Assembly: GCF_017794765.1 (NCBI RefSeq) | Contig: NZ_CP051236.1 | Location: forward strand, 2,455,445 to 2,497,545 | DNA: 42,101 nucleotides | Source: Nitratireductor sp. | Lineage (GTDB): Bacteria > Pseudomonadota > Alphaproteobacteria > Rhizobiales > Rhizobiaceae | Direction of reading: 5' to 3' | Part shown: positions 1-7,410 of the stretch, piece by piece | How the letters are laid out: each line of letters starts with the position of its first letter | Position numbering within the stretch: position 1 is the stretch's first letter | Notes under the pieces: generated by a model | Database searches by the model: none | The model's input: only the letters and a program-made list of their open reading frames with translations | Told to the model about the DNA's origin: nothing | Made by a program: the position numbers and the translations under genes

Positions 1-2
1 CC

Positions 3-173
3 CCGCCGGTCGGCATGAATGTCTATGTCATCCGGTCGAGCCTTGGCGACAGCATACCGCTGGGCACCATCTTCAAGGGCGTCTCGTGGTTCATCCTCGC
101 TGACGCTTTCACTATCGTTCTACTCGTGGCCTTTCCGATCATCACACTCTGGCTGCCCGGGCTTTCTGGGTGA
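3..173 (+). CDS. TRAP transporter large permease subunit (DctM-type), 3' end only
   Basis: This is the last 56 codons of a gene that begins before the window. It reads PPVGMNVYVI, then a polar stretch, then a hydrophobic helix (about residues 30-52 of the fragment) ending at LWLPGLSG and a TGA stop. The PPVGMN motif followed by a terminal membrane helix is typical of the C-terminus of TRAP large (DctM) subunits, which form the inner-membrane channel for substrate/Na+ symport. The gene for a TRAP binding protein follows 47 bases later on the same strand, which supports the assignment. The small membrane subunit (DctQ) is presumably upstream, outside the window. Confidence 0.8.
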   Translation, partial: PPVGMNVYVIRSSLGDSIPLGTIFKGVSWFILADAFTIVLLVAFPIITLWLPGLSG

Positions 174-220
174 GGAGAACACAATACCCGGTTCGCCGGA
201 TCTTCAACTGGAGGAGTTAA

Positions 221-1342
221 ATGAAGAAGCTGACGACATCCCTCATGGCCCTGGCCGTCACCGCTCAGGCGGCTCCGGTCTTGGCCGACACCTACCTGGC
301 GACCAACTGGTTGACGCCGGTGCATATCCTGAACGAGCAGCCCTATCAGAAATTCGCCGAGGACATCGCGGAGGCGTCCGGCGGCGAGATCACCTTCGAG
401 GTCTATTCGAGTGGGGCTCTGGTGCCGGCCAAGTCTACGATGCAGGGCATTCGCGACAACGTCGCCCAACTCGGCGTAGTCTATCCGGGCTACACCCCGT
501 CCGAACTGCCGGTCAACAATGTACTCAACGACCTCGTTTTCACCGCCAGCGATGCAATGGCGGCGGCGCTGGCCTACACCGAGGTGGGCATCACGAATGC
601 CCAGTTGAGTGACGAGTGGAAAGCCAATGGCGGCATTTTCGTTGGTGGTTACTCGACCCCGGTCTACAACTTCATGTGCATGGAGCCGCTGGTCTCGCTC
701 GAAGATGCCAAGGGTCGCAAGATCCGCACGGCGGGCGGTGCGCAGACTGCATGGGTTGAAGCGATTGGCGGCGTTCCGGTCTCCGTGCCGATCGGCGACG
801 TTTATTCCGGTCTAAGCCGCGGCTCGCTGGACTGCACCATGTCCGATCCGACCAACCTCGACAAGGGCAACAAGTTCTGGGAGGTGGCTAAGAGCGTCAC
901 GATGCTGCCGATGGGCGTTGTGATGGGCGCGACCTATGTACTGAACCCGAGCTTCTGGCAGGGTCTTGAAATCGAACAGCGCAAGGTACTGCTGGACACG
1001 ATGGCCCTTGGTCTTGCGCGCACGCAGGTCACGTATGCGGCCGACGTGGCGGCAGCCCTGGAGGGTTCGCGCGAACGCGGCCTGTCGATTGACGAGCCGG
1101 GCACGGATCTTGCTGAAAAGCTTGCCTCGTTCCAGGCGGACTTCATCGATGCCCTGCCGCAGAAGTCCGTGGATGATCGCGGAATTGCCGATCCGTCGGG
1201 CTTGATAGAGGATTTCCTCGCAGCGGAGAAAGCCTGGAAGGAGCGTCTTTCCGGCATCGACCAGACCGATCCGGAAGCCGTCGCCAGTCTGATCCGCGAG
1301 CATGTCTACGGCAAGATCGATCTGGAAGCTTTCGGCCAGTAA
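221..1342 (+). CDS. TRAP transporter substrate-binding protein (DctP family)
   Basis: This 373-residue secreted protein should capture the substrate in the periplasm and deliver it to the TRAP permease encoded just upstream. Residues 1-22 form a Sec signal peptide (MKK, a hydrophobic core, then VLADT with likely cleavage after ALA-like residues). The mature chain has DctP-family features: a conserved segment near GRKIRTAGG, a GLSRGSLDC stretch in the second lobe, and a long C-terminal helical part. A strong GGAGG-like ribosome site sits at about 211-216 before the ATG. The family transports organic acids, but the substrate cannot be read from sequence. A GC-rich hairpin follows the gene and may protect or attenuate the transcript, as is common after binding-protein genes. 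Confidence 0.85.
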   Translation: MKKLTTSLMALAVTAQAAPVLADTYLATNWLTPVHILNEQPYQKFAEDIAEASGGEITFEVYSSGALVPAKSTMQGIRDNVAQLGVVYPGYTPSELPVNNVLNDLVFTASDAMAAALAYTEVGITNAQLSDEWKANGGIFVGGYSTPVYNFMCMEPLVSLEDAKGRKIRTAGGAQTAWVEAIGGVPVSVPIGDVYSGLSRGSLDCTMSDPTNLDKGNKFWEVAKSVTMLPMGVVMGATYVLNPSFWQGLEIEQRKVLLDTMALGLARTQVTYAADVAAALEGSRERGLSIDEPGTDLAEKLASFQADFIDALPQKSVDDRGIADPSGLIEDFLAAEKAWKERLSGIDQTDPEAVASLIREHVYGKIDLEAFGQ

Positions 1343-1360
1343 CGGGTACGGCACGAAACC

Positions 1361-1391
1361 GCCCGGGCCGCAGCGATCCTCCGGCCCGGGC
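1361..1391 (+). terminator. GC-rich stem-loop between binding protein and first SDR
   Basis: A perfect 10-bp stem (1361-1370 with 1382-1391) encloses an 11-nt loop. No T-run follows, so it is more likely a partial attenuator or mRNA-stabilising hairpin than a full terminator. It would let the abundant binding protein be expressed above the downstream enzymes. Confidence 0.5.
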
Positions 1392-1420
1392 ATTTGCTGC
1401 CGCGAAAACGGAGAAGCGAG

Positions 1421-2143
1421 ATGAAATCCATCGTGACCGGCGGCGGAGCCGGCATTGGCTTGGCAATCGCTAAGGCGCTGGCACGCGCGGGAGACGATGT
1501 CCTGATAGTCGATCTTGCGGGCGACAAGGCGCGCGATGCTGCCAAGATTCTGGTCGCGGCGGGCCTGAAGGCGGAGGCCGTAGAGGCTGACATCACCGAC
1601 GAGCAGGCGCTCGCCGACATCGTCTCGCAAGCCGGGCGGGTTCGCCGGCTGGTGAACAATGCTGGCATTTTTAACGTAAAGCCTTTCGATACACTCGACG
1701 CAGAGGACTTCCGCGGCATGTACGAGGTGAACCTCGTCGCGATGTTTAAGCTCTGCCAGTTGGCGACCCGGGCCATGGGTGAGGGCAGTGCCATAGTCAA
1801 CATCGCGTCGCGCGCCATGCTCGGTGCGAAAGAGTACATCCATTATGCATCCTCGAAGGCGGCGGTCGCGGGCTTTACCCGCTCGCTTGCGCTCGAGCTT
1901 GCCCCGAAAGGTATCACCGTGAACGCCGTCGCCCCGGGCGTGATCGAAACGGACATGCTGAAGGCGCGGCCTGAAGGCGATCTCGAAGCCCTCCGCGGCA
2001 TGCAGCCCGGCGGGAATCTTGGCAAACCGGAAGACATCGCCGAGGCGGTGGCGTTCCTGAGCTCTCCGAAGGCCCGCTTCATCAGCGGCCAGGTCCTGGT
2101 CGTCGACGGCGGCCGGTCGCTCGGCGGAGCGCTGGGAGGCTGA
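1421..2143 (+). CDS. Short-chain dehydrogenase/reductase (SDR), first of a pair
   Basis: This classical SDR of 240 residues is a cytosolic NAD(P)-dependent oxidoreductase. Visible motifs in order are the Rossmann glycine motif TGGGAGIG (about 5-12), LVNNAGIF (NNAG structural motif), the catalytic Ser region NIASRAM, the catalytic YASSK (YxxxK), and a C-terminal FISGQVLVVDGG typical of the family. I chose ATG 1421 because GGAG lies at 1410-1413 and the Rossmann fold then begins immediately; a TTG at 1394 would add ten residues with no SDR character. Its stop is separated by one base from the next SDR start, so the two are probably translationally coupled. It lies downstream of a TRAP transporter, which suggests it oxidises or reduces the imported compound. 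The substrate is unknown. Confidence 0.87.
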   Translation: MKSIVTGGGAGIGLAIAKALARAGDDVLIVDLAGDKARDAAKILVAAGLKAEAVEADITDEQALADIVSQAGRVRRLVNNAGIFNVKPFDTLDAEDFRGMYEVNLVAMFKLCQLATRAMGEGSAIVNIASRAMLGAKEYIHYASSKAAVAGFTRSLALELAPKGITVNAVAPGVIETDMLKARPEGDLEALRGMQPGGNLGKPEDIAEAVAFLSSPKARFISGQVLVVDGGRSLGGALGG

Positions 2144-2144
2144 G

Positions 2145-2915
2145 ATGAAGTCATTCGACGGACGGACAGCGATCGTGACTGGCGCGGCATCGGGCATCGG
2201 GCGTGCGACCGCGCTGCTGCTTGCTGACCGGGGCGCCAATGTCTTGGCGGTCGATCGCGATGACCAGCTGCTCGGCACCCTGGAAGGCAGGCTGGGCCGT
2301 CGGGGCAGGACCCTGCTCACCGACGTGACCGACATTGCACTGGAAGAAAAACTCAAGGCGGCGTTGGCATCGATACCCGCACCTCTGTCTGTGCTGATCA
2401 ACAATGCAGGCATCGGCGGCGGAGATCGCCTCGACCGGACGGGCGTGGACGATCTGCGCCACATGCTGGAAATCAACCTCGTTTCGCTGTTCCGCATGTG
2501 CCAGCTCGGTGTCGACCTGATGCGCGGCAAAGGCGGGGCGATCGTCAATGTGGCCTCGATCTATGCCGAAATCGGAGCGACCAGGAGCGCGGCATACTCG
2601 ACCTCGAAGGGCGCGGTGGCGACGCTGACACGGCAGATTGCGACCGACTTCGGCCCCGAGGGCATACGCATCAACGCGGTCGCGCCGGGGCTTATCGAGA
2701 CGCCGATGACGAAGGATCGTATCCATACGGAGAAATGGCGTCACGAGATTTTCGTCGAGCAATCACCGCTGCGCCGGGTCGGTCAGCCCGAGGAGGTGGC
2801 ATCGGCGATCCTGTTCCTCGCTGGCCCCGATGCCGGGTTCATCAGCGGCGAGGTGCTCCGCGTCGATGGCGGTTGGGCCGTCGGACGTTATCCGCGTCCG
2901 GAGGAAGCGGTTTGA
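2145..2915 (+). CDS. Short-chain dehydrogenase/reductase (SDR), second of a pair
   Basis: A 256-residue classical SDR. It has the cofactor motif TGAASGIG (about 12-19), INNAGIGG, the catalytic Ser in NVASIYAE, the catalytic YSTSK, and the C-terminal FISGEVLRVDGG. It is related to but clearly distinct from the preceding SDR, so the pair may catalyse successive steps or act on different epimers rather than being a recent duplication. Its 3' end overlaps the TTG start of the following flavoprotein gene. Together with that flavoprotein and the TRAP genes it forms a compact operon. The function is inferred at family level only. Confidence 0.87.
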   Translation: MKSFDGRTAIVTGAASGIGRATALLLADRGANVLAVDRDDQLLGTLEGRLGRRGRTLLTDVTDIALEEKLKAALASIPAPLSVLINNAGIGGGDRLDRTGVDDLRHMLEINLVSLFRMCQLGVDLMRGKGGAIVNVASIYAEIGATRSAAYSTSKGAVATLTRQIATDFGPEGIRINAVAPGLIETPMTKDRIHTEKWRHEIFVEQSPLRRVGQPEEVASAILFLAGPDAGFISGEVLRVDGGWAVGRYPRPEEAV

Positions 2916-4645
2916 ATACGGTGAAATCTGAATCTGCTTGCAACGAGGAATTCGATCTCGTCATTATCGGGTCCGGCGCGGCCGGCATGGCCGCCGCGCT
3001 GACTGCCCATGAGCTTGGCCTGACGGTCGCGATCTTCGAAAAGGATGCGCAGTTCGGCGGTTCTACCGCGGTTTCCGGCGGCGCCATCTGGATACCCGAC
3101 AACCCCAAGATGCGCGCGGCGGGCATGTCCGACAGCAGAGAGGATGCGCTGCGCTACATAGCCGGTGAAGTCGGTAACGCAATGAACACGGAAGTGGTGA
3201 ATGCCTTTCTCAAGAACGGGCCAGAGATGGTCGAGTTCATGGAGACGCACACCGACCTGCAGTTCGAGCACCGCGAATACTCCCCGGACTACCATCCCGA
3301 CAGTCCGGGCGCCGCTATGGGCGGACGCGTTCTTGATGCCCGCACGTTTGACGGCAGATTACTGGGGGATCATTTCAGGCGTTTAAAAGACCCGATCGAC
3401 GAGTTCACGGTTCTCGGCGGCATGCTTCTCAACCGCATCGATATCGGTCACTTCATGAATTTGACGCGAAGGCCGACCTCCGCCCTGCATGCCCTGAGGC
3501 TCCTTGCGCGCCATCTGCGGGACCGTTTGACATATCATCGCGGAACGCGGCTTGTGCTTGGTCAGGCGGTCGCGGGCCGTCTGGCCTATTCGGTGCTCAA
3601 GCGCAACATCGGGATCCGGACGGGCGTCGCGCTCGACCAACTGCTTTACAAGAATGGCCGTGTCACGGGTTTCGCGGCCGATGACGGAACGGAATTCCGC
3701 GCCCGTGTTGGCGTAGTCCTGGCGACTGGTGGCTTTCCGGCTTCGCAGACCATGCGCCGAGAGGTTATGGCCCATGTACGGGAAGGATCAGCGCATTACT
3801 CGATGTCGCCCAAACCCGCGACCGGCGACGGAATCCGCGCGGCACAGGCGGTTGGGGCGGATTTCCGCAGGTCCAACAAGAATGCTGCCTTTTGGGCACC
3901 CGTCTCGCTGATCCCCGCTCAGGGCGGTCATAGGCCCTTTCCGCATCTCTTCCTCGATCGGGCCAAACCGGGCCTGATCGCGATCGACAATACCGGTCGC
4001 CGCTTTGTCAACGAGGCATCTTCCTATCATGATTTTGTCAGCGGAATGCTCGCGAGCGGCGTGCACGAGGCCTGGCTGGTCTGTGACCATGCCAATTTGC
4101 GGAAATACGGGTTCGGCGCTGTTCGGCCGTTTCCGGCTTCCTACCGGCCGCATATTCGTTCGGGTTATTTAAAGCGTGCGGCTTCTCTCGGCGAACTGGC
4201 CTCGCTGTGTGGTGTACCGGAACAGGCACTGGCCGAGACGGTGGACCACTATAATCGCGATGCCACGGTCGGAACCGACAGTGCATTCGGGAAGGGCAAT
4301 ACCGCCTACCAGACCTATCTCGGCGACCCGGACAACAAGCCAAATCCCTGCTTACGGCCGCTCAAAGCGCCATATTACGCGATCCGGATCTATCCTGGCG
4401 ATATCGGCACATCAATGGGCCTTTCCGTGAATGCCGATGCCCAGGTTCTTGACACCGACGGCAGCGCAGTGCCAGGGCTTTATGCCTGCGGAAACGACAT
4501 GAACTCGGTCATGGGCGGCGCCTATCCGGGCGCCGGGATTACGCTCGGCCCCGCCCTGACTTTTGGCTACATTGCGGGGTGCCACGCGGCCAGGGCTGCT
4601 CTTAAACTTCACACCCGCGGCGATGATGGGAAACGCCGTGGCTGA
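2912..4645 (+). CDS. FAD-dependent oxidoreductase, KstD / fumarate-reductase flavoprotein family
   Basis: A flavoprotein of 577 residues with the dinucleotide-binding motif GSGAAG at residues 20-25, an acidic FEKD about 20 residues later, and STAVSGGAIW, which contacts FAD. The C-terminus has the second FAD-binding segment MGGAYPGAGITLGPALTFGY. This architecture is shared by 3-ketosteroid dehydrogenases and soluble fumarate-reductase-like enzymes, which add or remove hydrogen across a C-C bond next to a carbonyl. I prefer the TTG at 2912: GGAGG lies at 2900-2904, seven bases upstream, and the start overlaps the SDR stop (TTGA). A GTG at 2921 is a weaker alternative. The open frame extends farther upstream inside the SDR gene, but that part is not coding. 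It is the last gene of the TRAP/SDR operon; the substrate is unknown. Confidence 0.82.
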   Translation: MNTVKSESACNEEFDLVIIGSGAAGMAAALTAHELGLTVAIFEKDAQFGGSTAVSGGAIWIPDNPKMRAAGMSDSREDALRYIAGEVGNAMNTEVVNAFLKNGPEMVEFMETHTDLQFEHREYSPDYHPDSPGAAMGGRVLDARTFDGRLLGDHFRRLKDPIDEFTVLGGMLLNRIDIGHFMNLTRRPTSALHALRLLARHLRDRLTYHRGTRLVLGQAVAGRLAYSVLKRNIGIRTGVALDQLLYKNGRVTGFAADDGTEFRARVGVVLATGGFPASQTMRREVMAHVREGSAHYSMSPKPATGDGIRAAQAVGADFRRSNKNAAFWAPVSLIPAQGGHRPFPHLFLDRAKPGLIAIDNTGRRFVNEASSYHDFVSGMLASGVHEAWLVCDHANLRKYGFGAVRPFPASYRPHIRSGYLKRAASLGELASLCGVPEQALAETVDHYNRDATVGTDSAFGKGNTAYQTYLGDPDNKPNPCLRPLKAPYYAIRIYPGDIGTSMGLSVNADAQVLDTDGSAVPGLYACGNDMNSVMGGAYPGAGITLGPALTFGYIAGCHAARAALKLHTRGDDGKRRG

Positions 4646-4863
4646 GCGAAGGTTGACAACTCCGAATACCTGCTACTGGCAATTGGCAGTACTTTGGAAG
4701 AGTGCGTTTCTGCGTATATCCAACCGGCGGTCTTTTGAATCCAGAGAGCGAGAACAGAAACTTGTTGTTAGAAATATCATAGTGATTTCAATGGTTTAAT
4801 TTTGCGGCGATATTTTTTCCGGCACAGCCGCATTGGTAGAAGAAAGCACCAGAGAACAAGGCG
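4646..4863. other. Gene-free, relatively AT-rich gap after the catabolic operon
   Basis: No credible gene is seen here. The part around 4700-4825 is noticeably richer in A/T than the flanking coding DNA and contains short A/T runs. I see no T-tailed terminator hairpin. Together with the adjacent integrase fragment, it is best read as decayed mobile-element DNA. Confidence 0.5.
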
Positions 4864-5176
4864 TTATCCAGCAGCTTGTTGAGTTCTTGAGAGGCGGTCA
4901 CCGATCGACCTGAGCACTTGTGCCTTCGACCGCCCGACCTCCTTGATGGCGCCTTGCGTGTCGATGATCTTTGCTAGCCTCGGGTTGGCGACCCTGATTT
5001 CGTCGATGGTGCCAGGCTTTGCGAGCTCACACTCCCTTTTCTCATCCAGACCGCCGCGGCGGGACGTCTGTCAAAAGTCTCCGTCTGGTGATAGATTGCG
5101 CCATCCCGCATAACCCGCACTCGCGCCACGTAGCCGACGCTGCCGTCTTGCACTTGCGCGCGGTAATTGTGCCCAC
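4864..5176 (-). pseudogene. Tyrosine-recombinase integrase remnant (N-terminal part, frameshifted)
   Basis: Read on the minus strand from a GTG at 5176 (preceded by GGGAGC), three reading frames must be joined to recover an integrase N-terminus. Frame one gives GTITARK. After a one-base loss near 5146, frame two gives DGSVGYVARVRVMRDG, then TFDRRPAAA and VWMRK. After another one-base loss in an A-run near 5037-5040, frame three gives KRECELAKPGTIDEI, RVANPRLAKIIDT and GRSKAQVLRSI, then a stop at 4864-4866. This order matches the arm-binding and start of the SAM-like core-binding domains of phage/island integrases. The catalytic domain with its R-H-R-Y residues is absent. It is therefore dead: frameshifted and truncated. 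It lies next to and divergent from dusA, a known integration target. Confidence 0.8.
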
Positions 5177-5208
5177 TATCGCTCCCTTGTTCGGTTCACG
5201 GGGATGCA

Positions 5209-5229
5209 ATTTGGTACATTGTGCCAAAT
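5209..5229. repeat. 21-bp near-perfect inverted repeat upstream of dusA
   Basis: The arms 5209-5218 and 5220-5229 are 10 bp each, with a one-base centre and nine of ten positions paired (ATTTGGTACA against ATTTGGCACA on the other strand). Related half-sites occur just downstream: TGGTACAAAA near 5252 and TTGGTGCC near 5320. It may be an operator in the dusA promoter region or a leftover integrase-binding site. Nothing in the sequence decides between these. Confidence 0.6.
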
Positions 5230-5287
5230 CCAGCTCCGAAGCAGGTGGAACTGGTACAAAACGAATGTGAGAAAGACGGAGAAGAAG

Positions 5288-6313
5288 GTGCCGCAAGGTC
5301 CTGATAAAAATGAAACAAATTGGTGCCTAAAGAAATCGGTGTTCGCCGTTGCGCCGATGATCGACTGGACGGACCGCCATTGCCGCTATTTCCATCGGCA
5401 ACTTACGGGCCTGGCGCTTCTCTATACCGAGATGATTGTTGCCGACGCTGCCATTCACGGCGATCGTGAGCGCCTGCTCGGCTTTGACGGGAGCGAACAC
5501 CCCGTTGCACTTCAGCTTGGGGGATCCGATCCTGAAAAACTCGCCCGAGCTGCCGAGATCGGGGCTGGCTTTGGGTATGACGAGATCAATCTCAATGTCG
5601 GTTGCCCATCGGACCGGGTCCAGTCGGGAACCTTCGGCGCCTGTTTGATGAAAACGCCGGACGTCGTGGCGGCGGGTGTTGCGGCGATGAAGGCACGGGT
5701 TTCCGTACCGGTGACGGTCAAGTGCCGGATCGGCGTGGACGACCAGGATACCGAAACGGCGCTTGATGCACTTGCCGATGCGGCTTGGTCAGCGGGAGCC
5801 GATGCGCTTTGGGTGCATGCCCGCAAAGCCTGGTTACAGGGGTTGAGCCCCAAGGAGAACCGGGAGATTCCGCCGCTGGATTACGATCGTGTCTATCGCC
5901 TCAAACATGGGAATCCGGACCGCTTCATCGGTATCAATGGCGGCATTGTTACCCTCGAAGAGGCGCGCCGGCATCTTGAGCATGTGGATGGCGTGATGCT
6001 GGGGCGGGCGGCCTATCAGAATCCGGCGCTGTTGGCGGATGTCGATGCCTTTCTCGAAGGGGTATCGTCGCAGCCGGTAGACTTTGACGCGCTGATTGAA
6101 ACTATGGCCGACTATGCCGATCAGCATATCGCGCGGGGCGGCCGGCTGTCGCATGTGACAAGACACATGATCGGCCTGTTTCACGGATTTGACGGTGCAC
6201 GCCGCTATAGGCAGATCCTTTCAAGCAAGGCCACAAGGCCGGGGGCGGGAGGGGATGTCCTGCGTGAGGCATTTGCGGCCGTTGACCTCACTACAAAACG
6301 CGATGCGGCCTGA
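5288..6313 (+). CDS. dusA: tRNA-dihydrouridine(20/20a) synthase DusA
   Basis: This FMN enzyme reduces uridines in the D-loop of tRNA to dihydrouridine using NADPH. Visible features include the DusA signature APMIDWTDRHCRYF (about 23-36), the TIM-barrel strand INLNVGCPSD with catalytic Cys107, VTVKCRIGVD, HARKAWLQGLSP, and the phosphate-binding end GVMLGRAAYQNP. About 341 residues fits the family. I chose GTG 5288 because GGAG stands six bases upstream and it leaves a short leader before the conserved core. An in-frame ATG at 5204 would add 28 unconserved residues and overlap the inverted repeat. The 5' end of dusA is a recognised integration site for a family of integrases, so the first ~20 codons may have been supplied by a mobile element. 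Confidence 0.9.
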   Translation: MPQGPDKNETNWCLKKSVFAVAPMIDWTDRHCRYFHRQLTGLALLYTEMIVADAAIHGDRERLLGFDGSEHPVALQLGGSDPEKLARAAEIGAGFGYDEINLNVGCPSDRVQSGTFGACLMKTPDVVAAGVAAMKARVSVPVTVKCRIGVDDQDTETALDALADAAWSAGADALWVHARKAWLQGLSPKENREIPPLDYDRVYRLKHGNPDRFIGINGGIVTLEEARRHLEHVDGVMLGRAAYQNPALLADVDAFLEGVSSQPVDFDALIETMADYADQHIARGGRLSHVTRHMIGLFHGFDGARRYRQILSSKATRPGAGGDVLREAFAAVDLTTKRDAA

Positions 6314-6399
6314 GAACGATCCCGAGACAAATGGAAATTGCATTTGGCCCGCATCAACGCTAGCTAGGCGACGCTGCGTCGGGTCTGAGAGGGGGCGTC

Positions 6400-7221
6400 A
6401 TGAACCTGCCCATGGGCGAAATCGCCATGTTTTCTGCTGCACTGGCGGCGGCGGGCGTCGTGGCAGGCATCCTCGCCGGTCTTTTCGGCATAGGCGGCGG
6501 TGCGATCCTGGTCCCCGTTTTTTATCAGGTGTTTGGACTTGTTGGCGTGGATGAGGCGGTGCGCATGCACCTGTCCGTCGGCACGTCGCTTGCCATCATC
6601 GTGCCGACCTCCCTGCGCTCCTTCCGCGCGCATTATCTGCGGGGCGCGGTGGACATGGATCTGTTGCGCAGCTTCGTCATTGCCGTGCCGACTGGTGTTG
6701 TCCTGGCATCGCTTGTCGCGGCTCATGTGTCCAGCAGCGGGTTGCGGGCGATCTTCGCGGTGATTGCCTGTCTGGTGGGTATCCGGCTGCTTTTGAACCG
6801 GCAGACCTGGCATCTTGGAACCAAGATTCCGGGCAATCCAGCCCGTTCACTGGTGGGAGCGTTGATCGGTTTCCTCTCCACGTTGATGGGCATTGGCGGC
6901 GGTGTTTTGAACAACACCTTCATGACGCTGTTCAACCGTCCCATGCACCAGGCCGTGGCGACCTCGTCGGGGGTGGGCGTGTTGATCTCGATCCCTGGTC
7001 TCTTCGGCTATGTCTGGGCCGGATGGGGCGAGCCGCTGCTGCCGGTGGCCTCCACCGGCTATGTGAACTGGATTGCCGTCCTGCTCATCATACCGATCAC
7101 GCTCCTCGTGGCACCGCTCGGTGTGCGGATCGCCCATGCGCTCGACAAGAGGAAGCTCGAAACGGCGTTCGGCATTTTCATGATTATCGTGGCCGCCCGT
7201 TTTGGCTGGAGTCTGCTTTAG
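6400..7221 (+). CDS. TauE/SafE-family sulfite/organosulfonate-type membrane exporter
   Basis: A 273-residue inner-membrane protein with about eight hydrophobic segments. It shows the two-fold repeat typical of TauE/SafE (DUF81): a first half with AGLFGIGGGAILVP near residue 27 and a second half with LMGIGGGVLNNTF near residue 165. The family is linked to export or import of sulfite, sulfoacetate and similar anions, but the specificity of this member cannot be predicted. A purine-rich GAGAGGGGG precedes the ATG. It stands 86 bases after dusA on the same strand and ends in front of a long inverted repeat that separates it from convergent genes. Confidence 0.85.
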   Translation: MNLPMGEIAMFSAALAAAGVVAGILAGLFGIGGGAILVPVFYQVFGLVGVDEAVRMHLSVGTSLAIIVPTSLRSFRAHYLRGAVDMDLLRSFVIAVPTGVVLASLVAAHVSSSGLRAIFAVIACLVGIRLLLNRQTWHLGTKIPGNPARSLVGALIGFLSTLMGIGGGVLNNTFMTLFNRPMHQAVATSSGVGVLISIPGLFGYVWAGWGEPLLPVASTGYVNWIAVLLIIPITLLVAPLGVRIAHALDKRKLETAFGIFMIIVAARFGWSLL

Positions 7222-7279
7222 GCTAGGTCGCCACTCCTTTATCTCAATGTTTCGCTTGATCGGTTGCTGCAATGCCTGT

Positions 7280-7397
7280 GCGTGGTTCGTCAAGCTCACC
7301 ATGAGGGAGGGTTTCACCGGGCTTTATCTGGAGCAGCGGCAGAGAGGCATTGTTCGCTAGCGCCACCGTCCCTCATGGTGAGCTTGTCGAACCACGC
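7280..7397. repeat. Inverted repeat with 29-bp arms between convergent genes
   Basis: The arms 7280-7308 and 7369-7397 pair at 28 of 29 positions, with a 60-base spacer. The arm core (GGTTCG, then CAAGCTCACCATGAGGGA) resembles a dispersed intergenic repeat that I associate with rhizobial genomes; that link is from memory, not a search. It sits exactly between the TauE-like gene and the convergent NUDIX gene and could end transcription from both sides. It contains no gene. Confidence 0.8.
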
Positions 7398-7410
7398 ACC
7401 AGTCCTGACC

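Noticed and set aside
812..2548. Long minus-strand open frame (578 codons) opposite the TRAP/SDR genes
   Set aside because: It is antisense to genes with clear motifs, Arg-rich and without domain features. It is a high-GC shadow frame.
2498..2911. N-terminal extension of the flavoprotein frame
   Set aside because: It lies inside the upstream SDR gene, has no ribosome site and no FAD-domain features; the real start is at 2912.
1..5200. Duplicate dusA core as attL/attR at the other side of the integrase remnant
   Set aside because: No second copy of the dusA core was noticed within the window; the far end of any island may lie outside it.
5204..5287. Earlier ATG for dusA
   Set aside because: It adds residues unlike the family and starts at the inverted repeat, without a ribosome site as good as that at GTG 5288.
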